Part shown: positions 32,183 to 42,549 of the stretch, piece by piece
How the letters are laid out: every line of letters begins with the position of its first letter
Position numbering within the stretch: the first letter of the stretch is position 1
From: Lotus japonicus
Taxonomy: Eukaryota > Streptophyta > Magnoliopsida > Fabales > Fabaceae
Assembly: GCF_012489685.1 (NCBI RefSeq)
Contig: NC_080046.1
Span: forward strand, 28,216,223-28,280,222
Length of the DNA stretch: 64,000 nt
Direction of reading: 5' to 3'
Translations under genes and position numbers: made by a program
The notes under the pieces: model-generated
Told to the model about the DNA's origin: nothing
What the model saw: only the letters and a program-made list of their open reading frames with translations
The model's database searches: none

Positions 32183-32317
32183 GGAGGAGTCCTGTACAAT
32201 ACTTGGAGAAGTCCGTGATAATACTAGGAGGAGTCCTGTACAATACTTGGAGAAGTCCGTGATAATACTTGGAGAAGTCCTGTCTAATACTTGTATTGGA
32301 GAAGTCCTTGATACTTG
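32183..32317 (+). repeat. Tandem 22-bp repeat in SvB LTR, about 6 copies
   Basis: Monomers alternate GGAGGAGTCCTGTACAATAC and GGAGAAGTCCGTGATAATAC types, giving a 44-bp higher-order unit twice, followed by two decayed copies. Repeated identically at the 3' LTR (from about 41093). Confidence 0.9.
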
Positions 32318-32569
32318 CTAGTGAAAATCTTGGTGGTGGCCAAGTACTGGACGTAGCCCAATCGTTTAGGGTGAACCAGTATAAATTCCTGTGTGCTGAT
32401 CGTTCTGCTTTATTTACTTACTTCCGCTGCACTAAACAGTTTTTGAAAAGTCACCAGAACAATTTTCTTAAGAACTTATCCTCTTTTCATAAACTAAAGT
32501 TTTAACAAGTAATTTTTAAGATTACAATTCAAACCCCCCCTTTCTTGTGCTACTTATTTACATATCAAT

Positions 32570-32581
32570 TGGTATCAGAGC
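32570..32581 (+). promoter_or_regulatory. SvB primer-binding site (initiator tRNA-Met)
   Basis: TGGTATCAGAGC, two bases after the 5' LTR, complementary to the 3' end of plant initiator tRNA-Met. Starts minus-strand DNA synthesis. Confidence 0.95.
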
Positions 32582-32626
32582 TTAGGCTCTAGAACTAACA
32601 TCTTAACAGGTGTAGAGTAAAGATCC

Positions 32627-34390
32627 ATGGCAGAAGATCAAGCTATCGCTACGGGCTCATCCACCAACAAGCCTCCTTTCTTTGATGGAACCGAATATCC
32701 CTACTGGAAGACGCACATGCAACTTTTCATAGAATCCTCAAGCTACAAGTTGTGGGATATCATTGAAAATGGCAACATCGTCTATAAAGATGACGCTGGT
32801 GAACCCATCAAGAAAGATCAGCTGACAGAAGCTCAACGCAAAGACTATCAACTCAATTCAAAGGCAAAACTATTTCTCTTATGTGCCTTAAGCAAAGCTC
32901 AGTTGGACAAAGTTGATGGACTCGCAACTGCCAAAGAAGTATGGGAAGCTCTAGGGCTTGCCTATGAAGGTACAGCAAATGTACGTCAAGCCAAAGTAAG
33001 TTTACTAGTGGCTGAATATGAAACCTTCAAAATGAAGGAAAATGAAACCATTGATGAAATGTTCGCAAGATTTCAAACCATTATCAATGGTCTTCGAAAT
33101 CTCGATCGCACATACGCACACATTGATCAAATCACAAAAATACTGAGGTGCCTTCCTAAAAGATGGAGACCCAAAGTTACTGCTATCCAAGAAGCAAGAG
33201 ATCTTAGCACACTAAAACTTGAAGATCTCCTGGGATCTCTGAAGGTTCATGAGATTGAACTTTCTCAAGATGAAAGCCTAAAGAAGCAGAAAAGCATCGC
33301 CTTCAAAGCTAACATCTCCAAAAACAGTCAGACGAAAGAAATGTCTAATGAAGAAGATTCTTCAGAAGAACTGTCCGATGATGAGCAAGCACTGTTCAAT
33401 AGAAAGTTCAAAAAGATGTGGATCAAACAACAAAGAGGAAAAGGCCTGAAGAAGGACAACAAAAGAGAATCAAGTCAAAAAAAGAAATCCTTTCCACACA
33501 AAGGTGAAAGCACCTCAACTGCAGACAAAAGCAACATTACATGTTTCGAATGCAAAAAGCCAGGTCACATCAAACCAGACTGTCCTAGACTAGCTAAAAA
33601 GCCTGTCAGGAAACCATTCTACAAGAAGAAGAAAGCTCTAGTAACTGGCTGGGATGATTCTGAAAACAACTCTGAAGATGACGAGGAAGAAGAAGATGAA
33701 GAATCTCTATTCGCTCTCATGGCTTCAGTAGATGGATCAGATGATGATGAAGATGATGAGGTAAGATCTGAAAACCTTGAAGAAGAGTTTAATGAACTGC
33801 TTGAACATTCTTACACTTTATCTGAAAAATACAAGAACCTGAAGAAACAGTTTTCCAAGTTGCAAAAAGAACATGAGAAAGTTTTAAAAGAAAAAGATTC
33901 CATTATTCATGAAAATGAGTTTTTAAAGAAACAAGACTCCACAATGGAAGTATCTGCTTTAAAGAAAAGAATCAAAGTTTTGATTGATGATTTATCTACT
34001 TTCACAATAGGGCATGACAACTTAGTTAAACTATGTGGAAACAGTAGAGACTTATATGATAAAAGTGGTCTGGGTTTTGACAGCAGTGAACCGTCTAATG
34101 AAACTATGTCTGATATATCGTTTACTTCTTCTATTGATAGTGAATCTAAATTTGTTGTGAACTGTTCAATAGAAAGGGAAGGAAAGAAAATCTTCTATGA
34201 GAAGAAGATTCCTCCCAAGCGTGCAACTAACCCTATAGGACCCAAGAAAATCTGGGTACCTAAGAAATCAATAATTCCTGTTGCAGATTTACTTAACAGA
34301 ACGAAGGAAACGCCAACAATGGTACCTGGACAGTGGATGCTCGCGTCATATGACGGGAGAAAAGTCTATGTTCCCCAAGATTCAAGTTAG
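32627..34390 (+). CDS. gag: SvB gag, 587 aa
   Basis: ATG 32627 is the first ATG after the primer site, in the context ATCCATGGCAG. The N-terminal 210 residues are the copia-type gag domain (PFFDGTEYPYWKTHMQLFIE; MFARFQTIINGLRNL). Lys/Ser-rich linker; CCHC knuckle C306, C309, H314, C319 (CFECKKPGHIKPDC); then an acidic stretch (about 345-390) and a coiled coil (about 395-455). KNSQT at 232-236 resembles the dynein light chain 8 motif (K/R-x-T-Q-T) reported for Sirevirus gag, with Ser for Thr. It ends at TAG 34388-34390, overlapping pol by 110 bp. It should form the virus-like particle in the cytoplasm. Confidence 0.96.
   Translation: MAEDQAIATGSSTNKPPFFDGTEYPYWKTHMQLFIESSSYKLWDIIENGNIVYKDDAGEPIKKDQLTEAQRKDYQLNSKAKLFLLCALSKAQLDKVDGLATAKEVWEALGLAYEGTANVRQAKVSLLVAEYETFKMKENETIDEMFARFQTIINGLRNLDRTYAHIDQITKILRCLPKRWRPKVTAIQEARDLSTLKLEDLLGSLKVHEIELSQDESLKKQKSIAFKANISKNSQTKEMSNEEDSSEELSDDEQALFNRKFKKMWIKQQRGKGLKKDNKRESSQKKKSFPHKGESTSTADKSNITCFECKKPGHIKPDCPRLAKKPVRKPFYKKKKALVTGWDDSENNSEDDEEEEDEESLFALMASVDGSDDDEDDEVRSENLEEEFNELLEHSYTLSEKYKNLKKQFSKLQKEHEKVLKEKDSIIHENEFLKKQDSTMEVSALKKRIKVLIDDLSTFTIGHDNLVKLCGNSRDLYDKSGLGFDSSEPSNETMSDISFTSSIDSESKFVVNCSIEREGKKIFYEKKIPPKRATNPIGPKKIWVPKKSIIPVADLLNRTKETPTMVPGQWMLASYDGRKVYVPQDSS
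34281..34390 (+). promoter_or_regulatory. SvB gag-pol overlap, +1 frame
   Basis: Same geometry as family A. From GAAAC at about 34306 the DNA stays close to family A for some 65 bases (GGACAGTGGATGCTCGCGTC shared exactly), which fits constraint on both frames. Confidence 0.65.
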
Positions 34391-37300
34391 ATCTGATGGT
34401 GGATTTGTAACCTTTGGTGGAAATCAAAAAGGATTCATTGTTGGAGAAGGTACTGTTGGTAAGGAACCTCTTCCAGTAATTAATAATGTCTTATTAGTTG
34501 AAGGGTTAAAACATAATCTACTTAGCATAAGTCAATTATGTGATAGTGGGTTCACTGTTTCCTTTAATAAAGTGAAGTGTAGTGTTACTGATTCCGATGA
34601 CAAAATCATCTTTGAAGCTCAGAGACAAGGGAATCTATATAAGACGAACTTGGAAAACCTAGCAAATCAAAATGTAACTTGTCTAGTATCATCAGAGGAT
34701 AATACATGGCTTTGGCATAGGAAGCTAGGGCATGCATCCTTAAGGACCATTACTAAAATCATAAGTAATGACTTAGTACGTGGTTTGCCAAAACTATCTA
34801 TTAAATCTGATGCTACATGTTCTGCATGTACTCAAAGCAAACAGCATCGTACCTCCTGTCGTGCTAAAAACTTTGTCAGTACTAGCAAACCTCTGGACCT
34901 CTTACATATGGATTTGTTTGGTCCCACTAGGGTAGCTAGTGTTTCTGGAAAAAGATTTTGTTTTGTCATTATCGATGACTACACAAGATTCTGTTGGGTC
35001 TACTTCCTAAGAAGCAAGGATGAAACATTCCAAGCATTCAAGATCTTCAGCAAAAGAGTTCAAAATGAAAAGGGCTACTGCATCACAGCCATTCGCAGTG
35101 ACAGAGGAGGAGAGTTTGTGAATGAAGATTTTGAAAAATTATGTGCACAAGAAGGTATCAGCCATCAGTTCTCAGCTCCAAGGACACCACAGCAAAACGG
35201 TGTAGCTGAACGGAAGAACAGATCACTTCAAGAAATGGCAAGGACAATGCTCAGTGAAACTTCCCTACCAAAGTATTTATGGGCTGAAGCTATTGAAACT
35301 GCATGCTACATTCAGAATAGAATATCTATGCGACCCATGTTGAAAAAGACTCCATATGAACTATGGAAAGATAGAAAGCCAACTGTATCGTACTTTCATC
35401 CATTTGGATGCAAGTGTTACATTCTCAACACCAAGGACAACATCGGAAAATTTGACAATAAGTCTGATCAAGGAATTCTCCTTGGATATTCTTCTCACTC
35501 CAAAGCCTATAGAGTTTACAACTCAAGAACGAAAGTTGTTGAAGAATCTATCAATGTCAAGTTCGATGATAGTTCAATCAAGGCCGTTGATCGTTTAGAA
35601 AGAGATTTTCTCAATCTAGACCTATCAGATCATGATGAAGCAGATGACGACACAACAAGAGCTCAACCATCAGAATCAGTTCATGAAGATCAATCTCCGT
35701 CACCTCCTGGTACTATTCCTGAACAGTCCGACCAAGTCATGACTTCAAGCGGAATCTCACTTCCAAAGGAGTGGAAGTACAGAAGTGATCATCCACCAGA
35801 ACAAATCATTGGAAGTGTATCAGAAAGAGTAAAGACCAGATCAGCATTCAGAGAAGAATCAAACAGCGCATTCATCTCAGAGATTGAACCAAAGAATGTT
35901 GAAGAGGCTCTACAAGATGAAGGATGGATTCTGGCTATGCAAGAAGAACTAAATCAATTTGAAAGAAGTCAAGTATGGACCCTAGTTCCAAGACCAACTG
36001 GAAAATCTATCATTGGTACTAAATGGGTCTTCAGAAACAAGATGGATGAAAATGGGAAAGTCTCTAGAAACAAAGCGAGACTAGTAGCACAAGGTTACAA
36101 CCAACAAGAAGGAATTGACTACACTGAAACGTTCGCACCAGTTGCAAGAATTGAAGCAATAAGGATACTCCTAGCTTTTGCATGTCAACATTCCATCAAG
36201 CTATATCAAATGGATGTCAAAAGCGCCTTTCTGAACGGAGTAATTGAAGAGGAAGTCTATGTGAAGCAACCTCCAGGCTTTGAAGAACCATCCACTCCAG
36301 ACTACGTGTACAGGTTGAAGAAAGCTCTGTACGGTTTAAAACAAGCCTCAAGGGCTTGGTATGATCGTCTAAGCAACTTTCTCATGAAGAATGGTTTTTC
36401 AAGAGGAAAGATTGACAACACCCTCTTCAGGAAGCAATTGAAGGACGACTACATCCTTGTACAATTGTATGTTGATGATATCATCTTCGGTGCAACTAGC
36501 GATAAACTGTGTAAAGAATTTTCTACTCTCATGCAAAGTGAATTTGAAATGAGTATGATGGGAGAACTGAAATTCTTTCTGGGACTTCAAATCAAGCAAG
36601 AGAAAGACAAGATCTTCATACATCAGTCCAAGTACATAAAGGATATGCTCAAGAAATACAACATGCACAAGTCAAATGAGATGAGTACTCCTATGTATCC
36701 CAACACTGTTCTGGACAAAAGTGATGAAAGCTCACCAGTTGACCCAACATCGTACAGAGGGATGATTGGTTCACTTCTTTATTTAACGTCCAGTAGACCA
36801 GACATAATGTTTAGTGTTTGTCTATGTGCAAGGTTTCAGGTAAACCCACAGCAATCTCATCTTAGTGCTGTTAAGCGAATCTTTAGATATTTAATTGGTA
36901 CTGCTAATCTTGGTCTATTATATGAGAAAGGTGAAGATTTCAGGTTGAAAGGATTTTATGATGCGGATTATGCTGGTGATCGAGTTGAACGGAAAAGCAC
37001 TAGTGGAGGATGTCACTTTCTGGGAAACTGTTTAGTATCCTGGACAAGTAAACGTCAAAGCACTATTTCCTTATCCACTGCTGAAGCTGAATATGTGGCA
37101 GCAAGTTCTTGTTGTACACAACTCCTATGGATAAAGCATCAACTTGAGGATTACAACATTCATGAAAACAAGATACCTCTTTTATGTGATAACACAAGTG
37201 CCATCAATATTGCCAAGAATCCAGTTCAGCATTCAAGAACAAAGCACATTGAGATCAAACATCATTTCATTAGAGATCTTGTGGCAAAGGGAAACATTGA

Positions 37301-37412
37301 TATATCTCATATACACACAGAAGATCAACTTGCTGACATACTCACGAAACCTCTTTTAGAAGGCAGATTCTCAGATCTAAGAACAAGGTTAAATATGCAC
37401 TCTTCTCAATAA
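34281..37412 (+). CDS. pol: SvB pol polyprotein, 1043 aa
   Basis: Protease Asp 17 ([13 protein letters not shown]); integrase zinc module H146, H151, C180, C183; core D211, D274, E310; Ser/Asp/Pro linker about 440-490; reverse transcriptase D645 and YVDD 730-733; RNase H D894, STAEAEY, LCDNTSA. Stop TAA 37410-37412. No lesion. It is in the +1 frame relative to gag. ATG 34281 is the first Met of the frame, not an assured start. The protein clearly belongs to a family distinct from SvA pol although the domain layout is identical. Confidence 0.97.
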   Translation: MQIYLTERRKRQQWYLDSGCSRHMTGEKSMFPKIQVRSDGGFVTFGGNQKGFIVGEGTVGKEPLPVINNVLLVEGLKHNLLSISQLCDSGFTVSFNKVKCSVTDSDDKIIFEAQRQGNLYKTNLENLANQNVTCLVSSEDNTWLWHRKLGHASLRTITKIISNDLVRGLPKLSIKSDATCSACTQSKQHRTSCRAKNFVSTSKPLDLLHMDLFGPTRVASVSGKRFCFVIIDDYTRFCWVYFLRSKDETFQAFKIFSKRVQNEKGYCITAIRSDRGGEFVNEDFEKLCAQEGISHQFSAPRTPQQNGVAERKNRSLQEMARTMLSETSLPKYLWAEAIETACYIQNRISMRPMLKKTPYELWKDRKPTVSYFHPFGCKCYILNTKDNIGKFDNKSDQGILLGYSSHSKAYRVYNSRTKVVEESINVKFDDSSIKAVDRLERDFLNLDLSDHDEADDDTTRAQPSESVHEDQSPSPPGTIPEQSDQVMTSSGISLPKEWKYRSDHPPEQIIGSVSERVKTRSAFREESNSAFISEIEPKNVEEALQDEGWILAMQEELNQFERSQVWTLVPRPTGKSIIGTKWVFRNKMDENGKVSRNKARLVAQGYNQQEGIDYTETFAPVARIEAIRILLAFACQHSIKLYQMDVKSAFLNGVIEEEVYVKQPPGFEEPSTPDYVYRLKKALYGLKQASRAWYDRLSNFLMKNGFSRGKIDNTLFRKQLKDDYILVQLYVDDIIFGATSDKLCKEFSTLMQSEFEMSMMGELKFFLGLQIKQEKDKIFIHQSKYIKDMLKKYNMHKSNEMSTPMYPNTVLDKSDESSPVDPTSYRGMIGSLLYLTSSRPDIMFSVCLCARFQVNPQQSHLSAVKRIFRYLIGTANLGLLYEKGEDFRLKGFYDADYAGDRVERKSTSGGCHFLGNCLVSWTSKRQSTISLSTAEAEYVAASSCCTQLLWIKHQLEDYNIHENKIPLLCDNTSAINIAKNPVQHSRTKHIEIKHHFIRDLVAKGNIDISHIHTEDQLADILTKPLLEGRFSDLRTRLNMHSSQ

Positions 37413-37860
37413 AAGGTATGGAAACAAAGGTTTCTATTTTGCAGGTTTCGTTCTTCGAAGAACATCCGCACTGATCTGTCTCCTCACTGTTCAACCAGTA
37501 GATCAAATCGTTCAACAACTCTCCGTTCAATGAAGTTGCTCTCAGGAAATCTATATCGTTTGGTTAACAGCTGGCAAAGACATTGTTTAGTTCAATGCAT
37601 CATTACTCTTGCACGTGCTACAACAGTGAACTTTGAAAGGTCTCATCACATTAAATGCGAAGCAGTTATCTCTCTTACTTTTAACGCGCGTGGTCTCAAC
37701 TGCTTAATTGTTTAATAGTTTCCCTCTCATGAAAAGAAAACCGCCATCTGCACACCACCCAAAACTGCCATTCCTTATTCCAAATCAAATATATCCAAAA
37801 GATTTCCTTCTCTCTCTTTCACCTCACTTCATTTGACATTTACTCTCTCTCTCTCTTCCA
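37413..37860 (+). other. SvB pol-env spacer
   Basis: Non-coding. It ends in a C/T-rich tract (TTTACTCTCTCTCTCTCTTCC) like the leader in family A, with an A/T-rich AAATATATCCAAAAG upstream near 37785. The expected env-like ATG and N-terminal codons do not follow, so a deletion joins the leader to the middle of the gene near 37861. Confidence 0.6.
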
Positions 37861-39670
37861 AGTAAAGAGGTTGTCTTACCAAAGGATGGTGCAAGAAATT
37901 ATGTAAATGCACATGCAAGGTACGCATTGTACAAGATCTTGAAAAGAGTGAAAATTAACCCTGCACACTTGATGTGGAACTACTTGATCAACTATCTGGA
38001 GAAAAGCCAAGGATACCTTCCTTTTGGCTCACTGCTGGCCGTTATTTTCGAAAAGAAAGGTGTTATCAAAGAGTTTCTGGAATCAGAGGATCGCTTGAAT
38101 GAAGATGTGATCTTTCCTACACCGATCAGACTGGGAGATGTGAGCAAAATGAACATTCCCTTTGATGCCTCTGATGTTCCTGAAGAATACTTGCCCAGAA
38201 CAAGGAAAAACACCAGAGGAAAAGAAAAGGTATCTGATGAACAGACTGTCCAGACAAGGAAGAAAAATCTGACAGAACTGTCCGATGTGTCAAAGAAGGA
38301 ACCGTCCAAGAGAACTGTTCCTGCAGCTCTCCGCATCGCACCGTTCCCTGAGGACGAGGAAGAACAGTCTGTTCGAATCAAGATTGTGAAGAGTGGTGAA
38401 CCATTGCATTCTCAATCCAACCCCATCGCTTCAAGAACCAGATCAGGAAAAGGTTCTCCGCCTGTCAAGAATGCTGAACCCAAAAAGCTAAAGAGATTGA
38501 GGAAGCAATTTGAAGAATCTCAAGTTACTGTTGAACCACAACCTGCATATCAGAAAAGGAAGATTCTCTCTGCTGAACCTGAGGAGCCCTTCTTTGATGA
38601 GGACATTGTCCTTCACACAAGGTTAGCAAACTCTCTCTTACCTTATCAAGAAATTCCTTCTGAAATGTCCAACAAAGAATTTCTGGATTCACTGTTTGTT
38701 GACAATACTCAAACACCACACTCCTCTCCAACACATTCACAACACCACACTGAACCATTGCCAAAACTCCCACCAAACACAAACCTCAATGAACCCTTGA
38801 CTGAAACAACAATGAACCACTCACATCTCAACCAAACTCTACCATGAACACTGCTTTCATCACTGACCAAACTGCCGTTGCACAAGAGAATGCCTCTGCA
38901 TTCCAACTTGTTCAATCTTTGCCTAAGTCATTGATTGCCGATGAGCATATGACTTCTACTCTCAAACCGTTCACGAAAGCAAGCACTAAGAAGGCAAGCA
39001 GATCCGGTACTGTTCTCTATTTTTCTCAAGCAAGAAAGAGGCGCCTTCAGACGCTAGTGTCCTCTGCTATCCAACGCAGACGCACCTTGAGGACTACCAA
39101 GGGATCGTTCAAAAGCTACCTGAACCTTCTGGCAAGAAAGATTGACAAGTCTTCAAGCAATCAGCTCACCGCTACATGGAAACGACAAGAGGGTGACAAC
39201 TACTTGTTCCAACTTCACGCTTGCAAAGTTCCTGATCCAGAGTTCTGGAAATTGAGTGTCTCTGAGGGATATGTTGGTACTCTGCCATATTCTCTCATGA
39301 ATCGGACCTCCGCGCTCTCACTGAAATTTGGAACTTGGGTGTTTGTACTCCTACCCACTCACATTCCTGAAGTTGTTTCTCATTCTGAGAAAGCCAACAC
39401 TGAAAAAGGAAAGGAGAAGATGCTTGAAGAAGCAGATGATACAGAGTCACAACTGAATCACAACTGAACAGTTCTGCTGATGGAAAAGAAGAAGATGAAT
39501 CTAAGGGACTTCAAGCTGATTTCAAGACTGAAGGTGGAAGCTCAAGTGCTCAAGTCTTGGCGACTCAATTTGTCACCAGAGAAGACTTTGAAGACCACCG
39601 TGACCACATCAACCAGCAGTTCATGACTCTTGCCCAGAAAATCGATCAGCTGCTGACACGCTTTGGCTAA
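37861..39670 (+). pseudogene. SvB env-like gene, N-terminus deleted, two frameshifts
   Basis: The frame is open from about 37861 (region LMWNYLINYLEKSQGYLPFG, matching the late N-terminal domain of the family A protein) to a stop at 38847. Reading resumes in a second frame (38844-39467; KSYLNLLARKIDKSSS, GTWVFVLLPTHIPE) and then a third (about 39467-39670; HINQQFMTLAQKIDQLL, stop TAA 39668-39670). The middle is rich in basic, Pro and Ser residues, as in family A. The C-terminal amphipathic helix parallels that of family A, but the long Ala/Glu coiled coil is missing. No initiator ATG is available in frame, so this gene is dead. Confidence 0.8.
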
Positions 39671-40099
39671 TGGCCAACTCTCTATCCTGAACAATTCGCA
39701 TTTACTTTTATGTTTTCAGACAATTGTTCACTGATTATGCATATTTTATCGTTCCATCATGCTTATCGTTTTATAACTAACGTTTGCCATGTTTACTATG
39801 CATATTATACCTTTCTACTAATTTCTTTTCCCTTTCTTTTTAATAATGCCAAAGGGGGAGAAAATAGGAATTAGGAATTATAGAAAAGTTTAGGAATTAT
39901 AGAAAAGTTTAAGATCAAGTTCAAGGTTGTTTCCTTAACCTAACACCAAAGTTTTATACAACTCAGGGGGAGTAATATGATTTGAATAAGTTTTTTTTTA
40001 AAACTTTTATCTTACCCAATTTAGGGGGAGCATAAATTCTTTTTACTCTTGATCATTATCCTTTTCAATAAAAATTGTCATTATCAAAAAGGGGGAGAT
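39671..40099 (+). promoter_or_regulatory. SvB 3' untranslated region with polypurine tracts
   Basis: Tracts AAAGGGGGAG 39851-39860, CAGGGGGAG 39964-39972, TAGGGGGAG 40022-40030 and AAAAAGGGGGAG 40086-40097, the last two bases from the LTR. A short direct duplication (GGAATTATAGAAAAGTTTA) is at about 39875-39912. No antisense ORF here. Confidence 0.8.
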
Positions 40100-41477
40100 T
40101 GTTAAGTTCAAACGTGTTACAACGTGTTTCAATCTTATTTTGATCCTAACAATTTTTATAAATACTTTTCTCTACTAAAATCTAATTCCAGATGTTAATG
40201 ACATTTTTCAGGAAATATATATTATAAGGTTGCATGCTTCAACGAATATGTCTAAGCCTTATAAGGAAAAAGAAGTTTACGCAAGATATGACCGCATCGT
40301 CCAGTAAACAAGGAAGACACTTATTCTGTATCGTTTCATGCCACGTCATACCTCAGAATTTCAGAAGAAGCCTTTGAGCGGGAAAGTCAAAATTGTATCT
40401 CAACTATTTGCCCCATGCTTTAGTCAGAAGGAAACTAATCTGGTCACGTGCAAACTGATTTACCTTTGAAGACAGAAGTCTCGATGACCAATGAAGAGGA
40501 AAAAGGACAACACGTCAACATCACTTTTCCAAAATGTCTCTCTTCTGCAAAGTAGCCCAAAGCTATCACCACCTACTAGCTGACAAAGTACACCTTTTTG
40601 GCTAAAGGATAGCTTTGAACAGCAGCATGCATTTAATGAAGCTACCAACCGGAGATTTGAATCAATGGTTAGATGACACTCACAACGGCTACAAACAACG
40701 GCCAGATTTTGTGTCTCAACGGCTACACAACTAGCAAGATCATATATAAAGGACATATCTGAAGATTGAAGAAGAAAAGAAGAGAAAAATTTATTGCAAG
40801 AAAAGAAAGAACTCAGAGCAGTTACTCCAAACATTCTTCAAAGCATTAAAAGCTCACAGCAGATTTCCTAAGAGTCAAATCCGATCTCATACCTCTGCTA
40901 AATCAAGAGAGAATACCAAACCTTAAAAGAGTCAAACCTCTTCTCTTACTTCTCTCTTAGATTCTGAACTCTTGTGTGTTCCAATGTCTTTTCAGAACCC
41001 AAAACACTTGAGAGTTCCAGTGCCATAAATTGTCTACACCAACTCTTTTGAGAAAAGATTTCTTGTAGAGCCAAACAATCTTGTTGATTGTGGGAGGAGT
41101 CCTGTACAATACTTGGAGAAGTCCGTGATAATACTAGGAGGAGTCCTGTACAATACTTGGAGAAGTCCGTGATAATACTTGGAGAAGTCCTCTCTAATAC
41201 TTGTATTGGAGAAGTCCTTGATACTTGCTAGTGAAAATCTTGGTGGTGGCCAAGTACTGGACGTAGCCCAATCGTTTAGGGTGAACCAGTATAAATTCCT
41301 GTGTGCTGATCGTTCTGCTTTATTTACTTACTTCCGCTGCACTAAACAGTTTTTGAAAAGTCACCAGAACAATTTTCTTAAGAACTTATCCTCTTTTCAT
41401 AAACTAAAGTTTTAACAAGTAATTTTTAAGAACACAATTCAAACCCCCCCTTTCTTGTGTTACTTATTTACATATCA
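40100..41477 (+). repeat. SvB 3' LTR (1378 bp)
   Basis: Same length as the 5' LTR and different from it at about 10 sites counted by eye, no indels. TATATAAA at 40743-40750. Confidence 0.96.
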
Positions 41478-42477
41478 TCTTCTTCGTCTTGAAGTGCTTC
41501 TTTGGCTTCTTGTCCTTCTTCAGCTTTGGACAATCACTTTTGTAGTGCCCTGATTCTTTGAACTCAAAGCATGTGACTTCCTTAAGTGAGGACTTCTTCT
41601 GGCCTGAGGATTCAGACTTTCCTTTTGCCTTTCCAGAGCCTTTGTACTTGCTCTGCCTGTGCTTCCAGATGCGGTTGAGTCTCTTGGAGATCAGAGTCAG
41701 CTCATCTTCATCAGAATCTTCTGATGCTTCTTCAGATTCTTCTGCTTCAGCTTGGAGAGCCTTTGACTTCTCAGCCTTAGCCTTTTCAGATTTGGATTTC
41801 AAGGCTACAGACTTTTTCCTCAGATCTTGCATCTCAGAACGCTTCAGCTCATGGCATTTCAAAATGCTGATGAGTTCTTCTAAACTCATATTCTCAACGT
41901 CTCTCGTGAGCTCTATTGAAGTCACCAAAGGCATCCAACTTTCAGGAAGACACCTGATGACCCTTATGACATGATCTTTTGTTGTGTAGCTCTTGTTGAG
42001 AGGTCGTATGCCAGCTACAAGCAATTGAAATCTGGAGAACATTTCTTCAATGGACTCATTTTGCTCCATGATGAAGGATTCATACTTTTGGATCAAAGAC
42101 AATGCCTTTGATTCTTTGACTTTCTTGTTTCCTTCATGAGACATCTTCAGAGAATCAAAAATGCCTTTAGCAAACTCACGATCTGTAATCTTCTGGTACT
42201 CCTCATAGGAAATAGCACTTAGAAGAATTGCTCTTGCTTTGTGATGTTGTGAGTACAGCTTCTTTTGATCTGCAGTCATCTCTGACCTTGGGATCTTCTT
42301 GCCATCTGCATCAACTGGACGCTCATAGCCATCCACAATAATATCCCAGAGATCTGCATCGAAACCCAGAAAGAAACTTTCCAGTCTATCTTTCCAATAT
42401 TCGAACCTTTGACCCTCGAACATAGGAGGCTTTGCGTTGTAACCATCTCTTTGAGGTTCACTGGTGGTGGCAGCCAT
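41478..42477 (-). pseudogene. gag: SvA-5 gag, N-terminal part, interrupted by SvB
   Basis: ATG 42477 opens the family A gag ([20 protein letters not shown]), about 330 codons to the SvB junction at 41478-41482 (right copy of TCTTC). The capsid-like N-terminal domain and Lys-rich linker are as in SvA-3. In the zinc knuckle the second Cys is Phe ([14 protein letters not shown]), which should abolish zinc binding, so this copy was defective or decaying apart from the SvB interruption. The stop a few codons into SvB sequence is artificial. The continuation is at 30742-31189. Confidence 0.94.
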
Positions 42478-42535
42478 TGTTTTTCACACCGGCCCGGATC
42501 ACTGAACACTGTTAGGTGTGGTAATCAGAACTTGC

Positions 42536-42547
42536 GCTCTGATACCA
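42536..42547 (-). promoter_or_regulatory. SvA-5 primer-binding site
   Basis: Minus-strand TGGTATCAGAGC, two bases from the LTR end at 42550. Initiator tRNA-Met type. Confidence 0.93.
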
Positions 42548-42549
42548 AT

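Larger units (their letters stand above)
31190..32567 (+). repeat. SvB 5' LTR (1378 bp)
   Basis: Begins TGTTAAGTTC and ends TTTACATATCA. TATATAAA at 31833. A tandem 22-bp repeat at 32183-32317. Near the end it shares ATTCAAACCCCCCCTTTCT with family A, though the rest is unlike family A. Confidence 0.96.
31190..41477 (+). mobile_element. SvB, complete Sirevirus (10,288 bp) inside SvA-5 gag
   Basis: Both LTRs are 1378 bp, and the element is flanked by a perfect 5-bp target duplication TCTTC (31185-31189 and 41478-41482). gag and pol are open and full length. The env-like gene lacks its N-terminus and has two frameshifts. By eye the LTRs differ at about 10 positions (0.7 percent), so insertion is recent. 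Removing SvB rejoins the SvA-5 gag almost exactly. It could be mobile for gag/pol functions. Confidence 0.97.
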
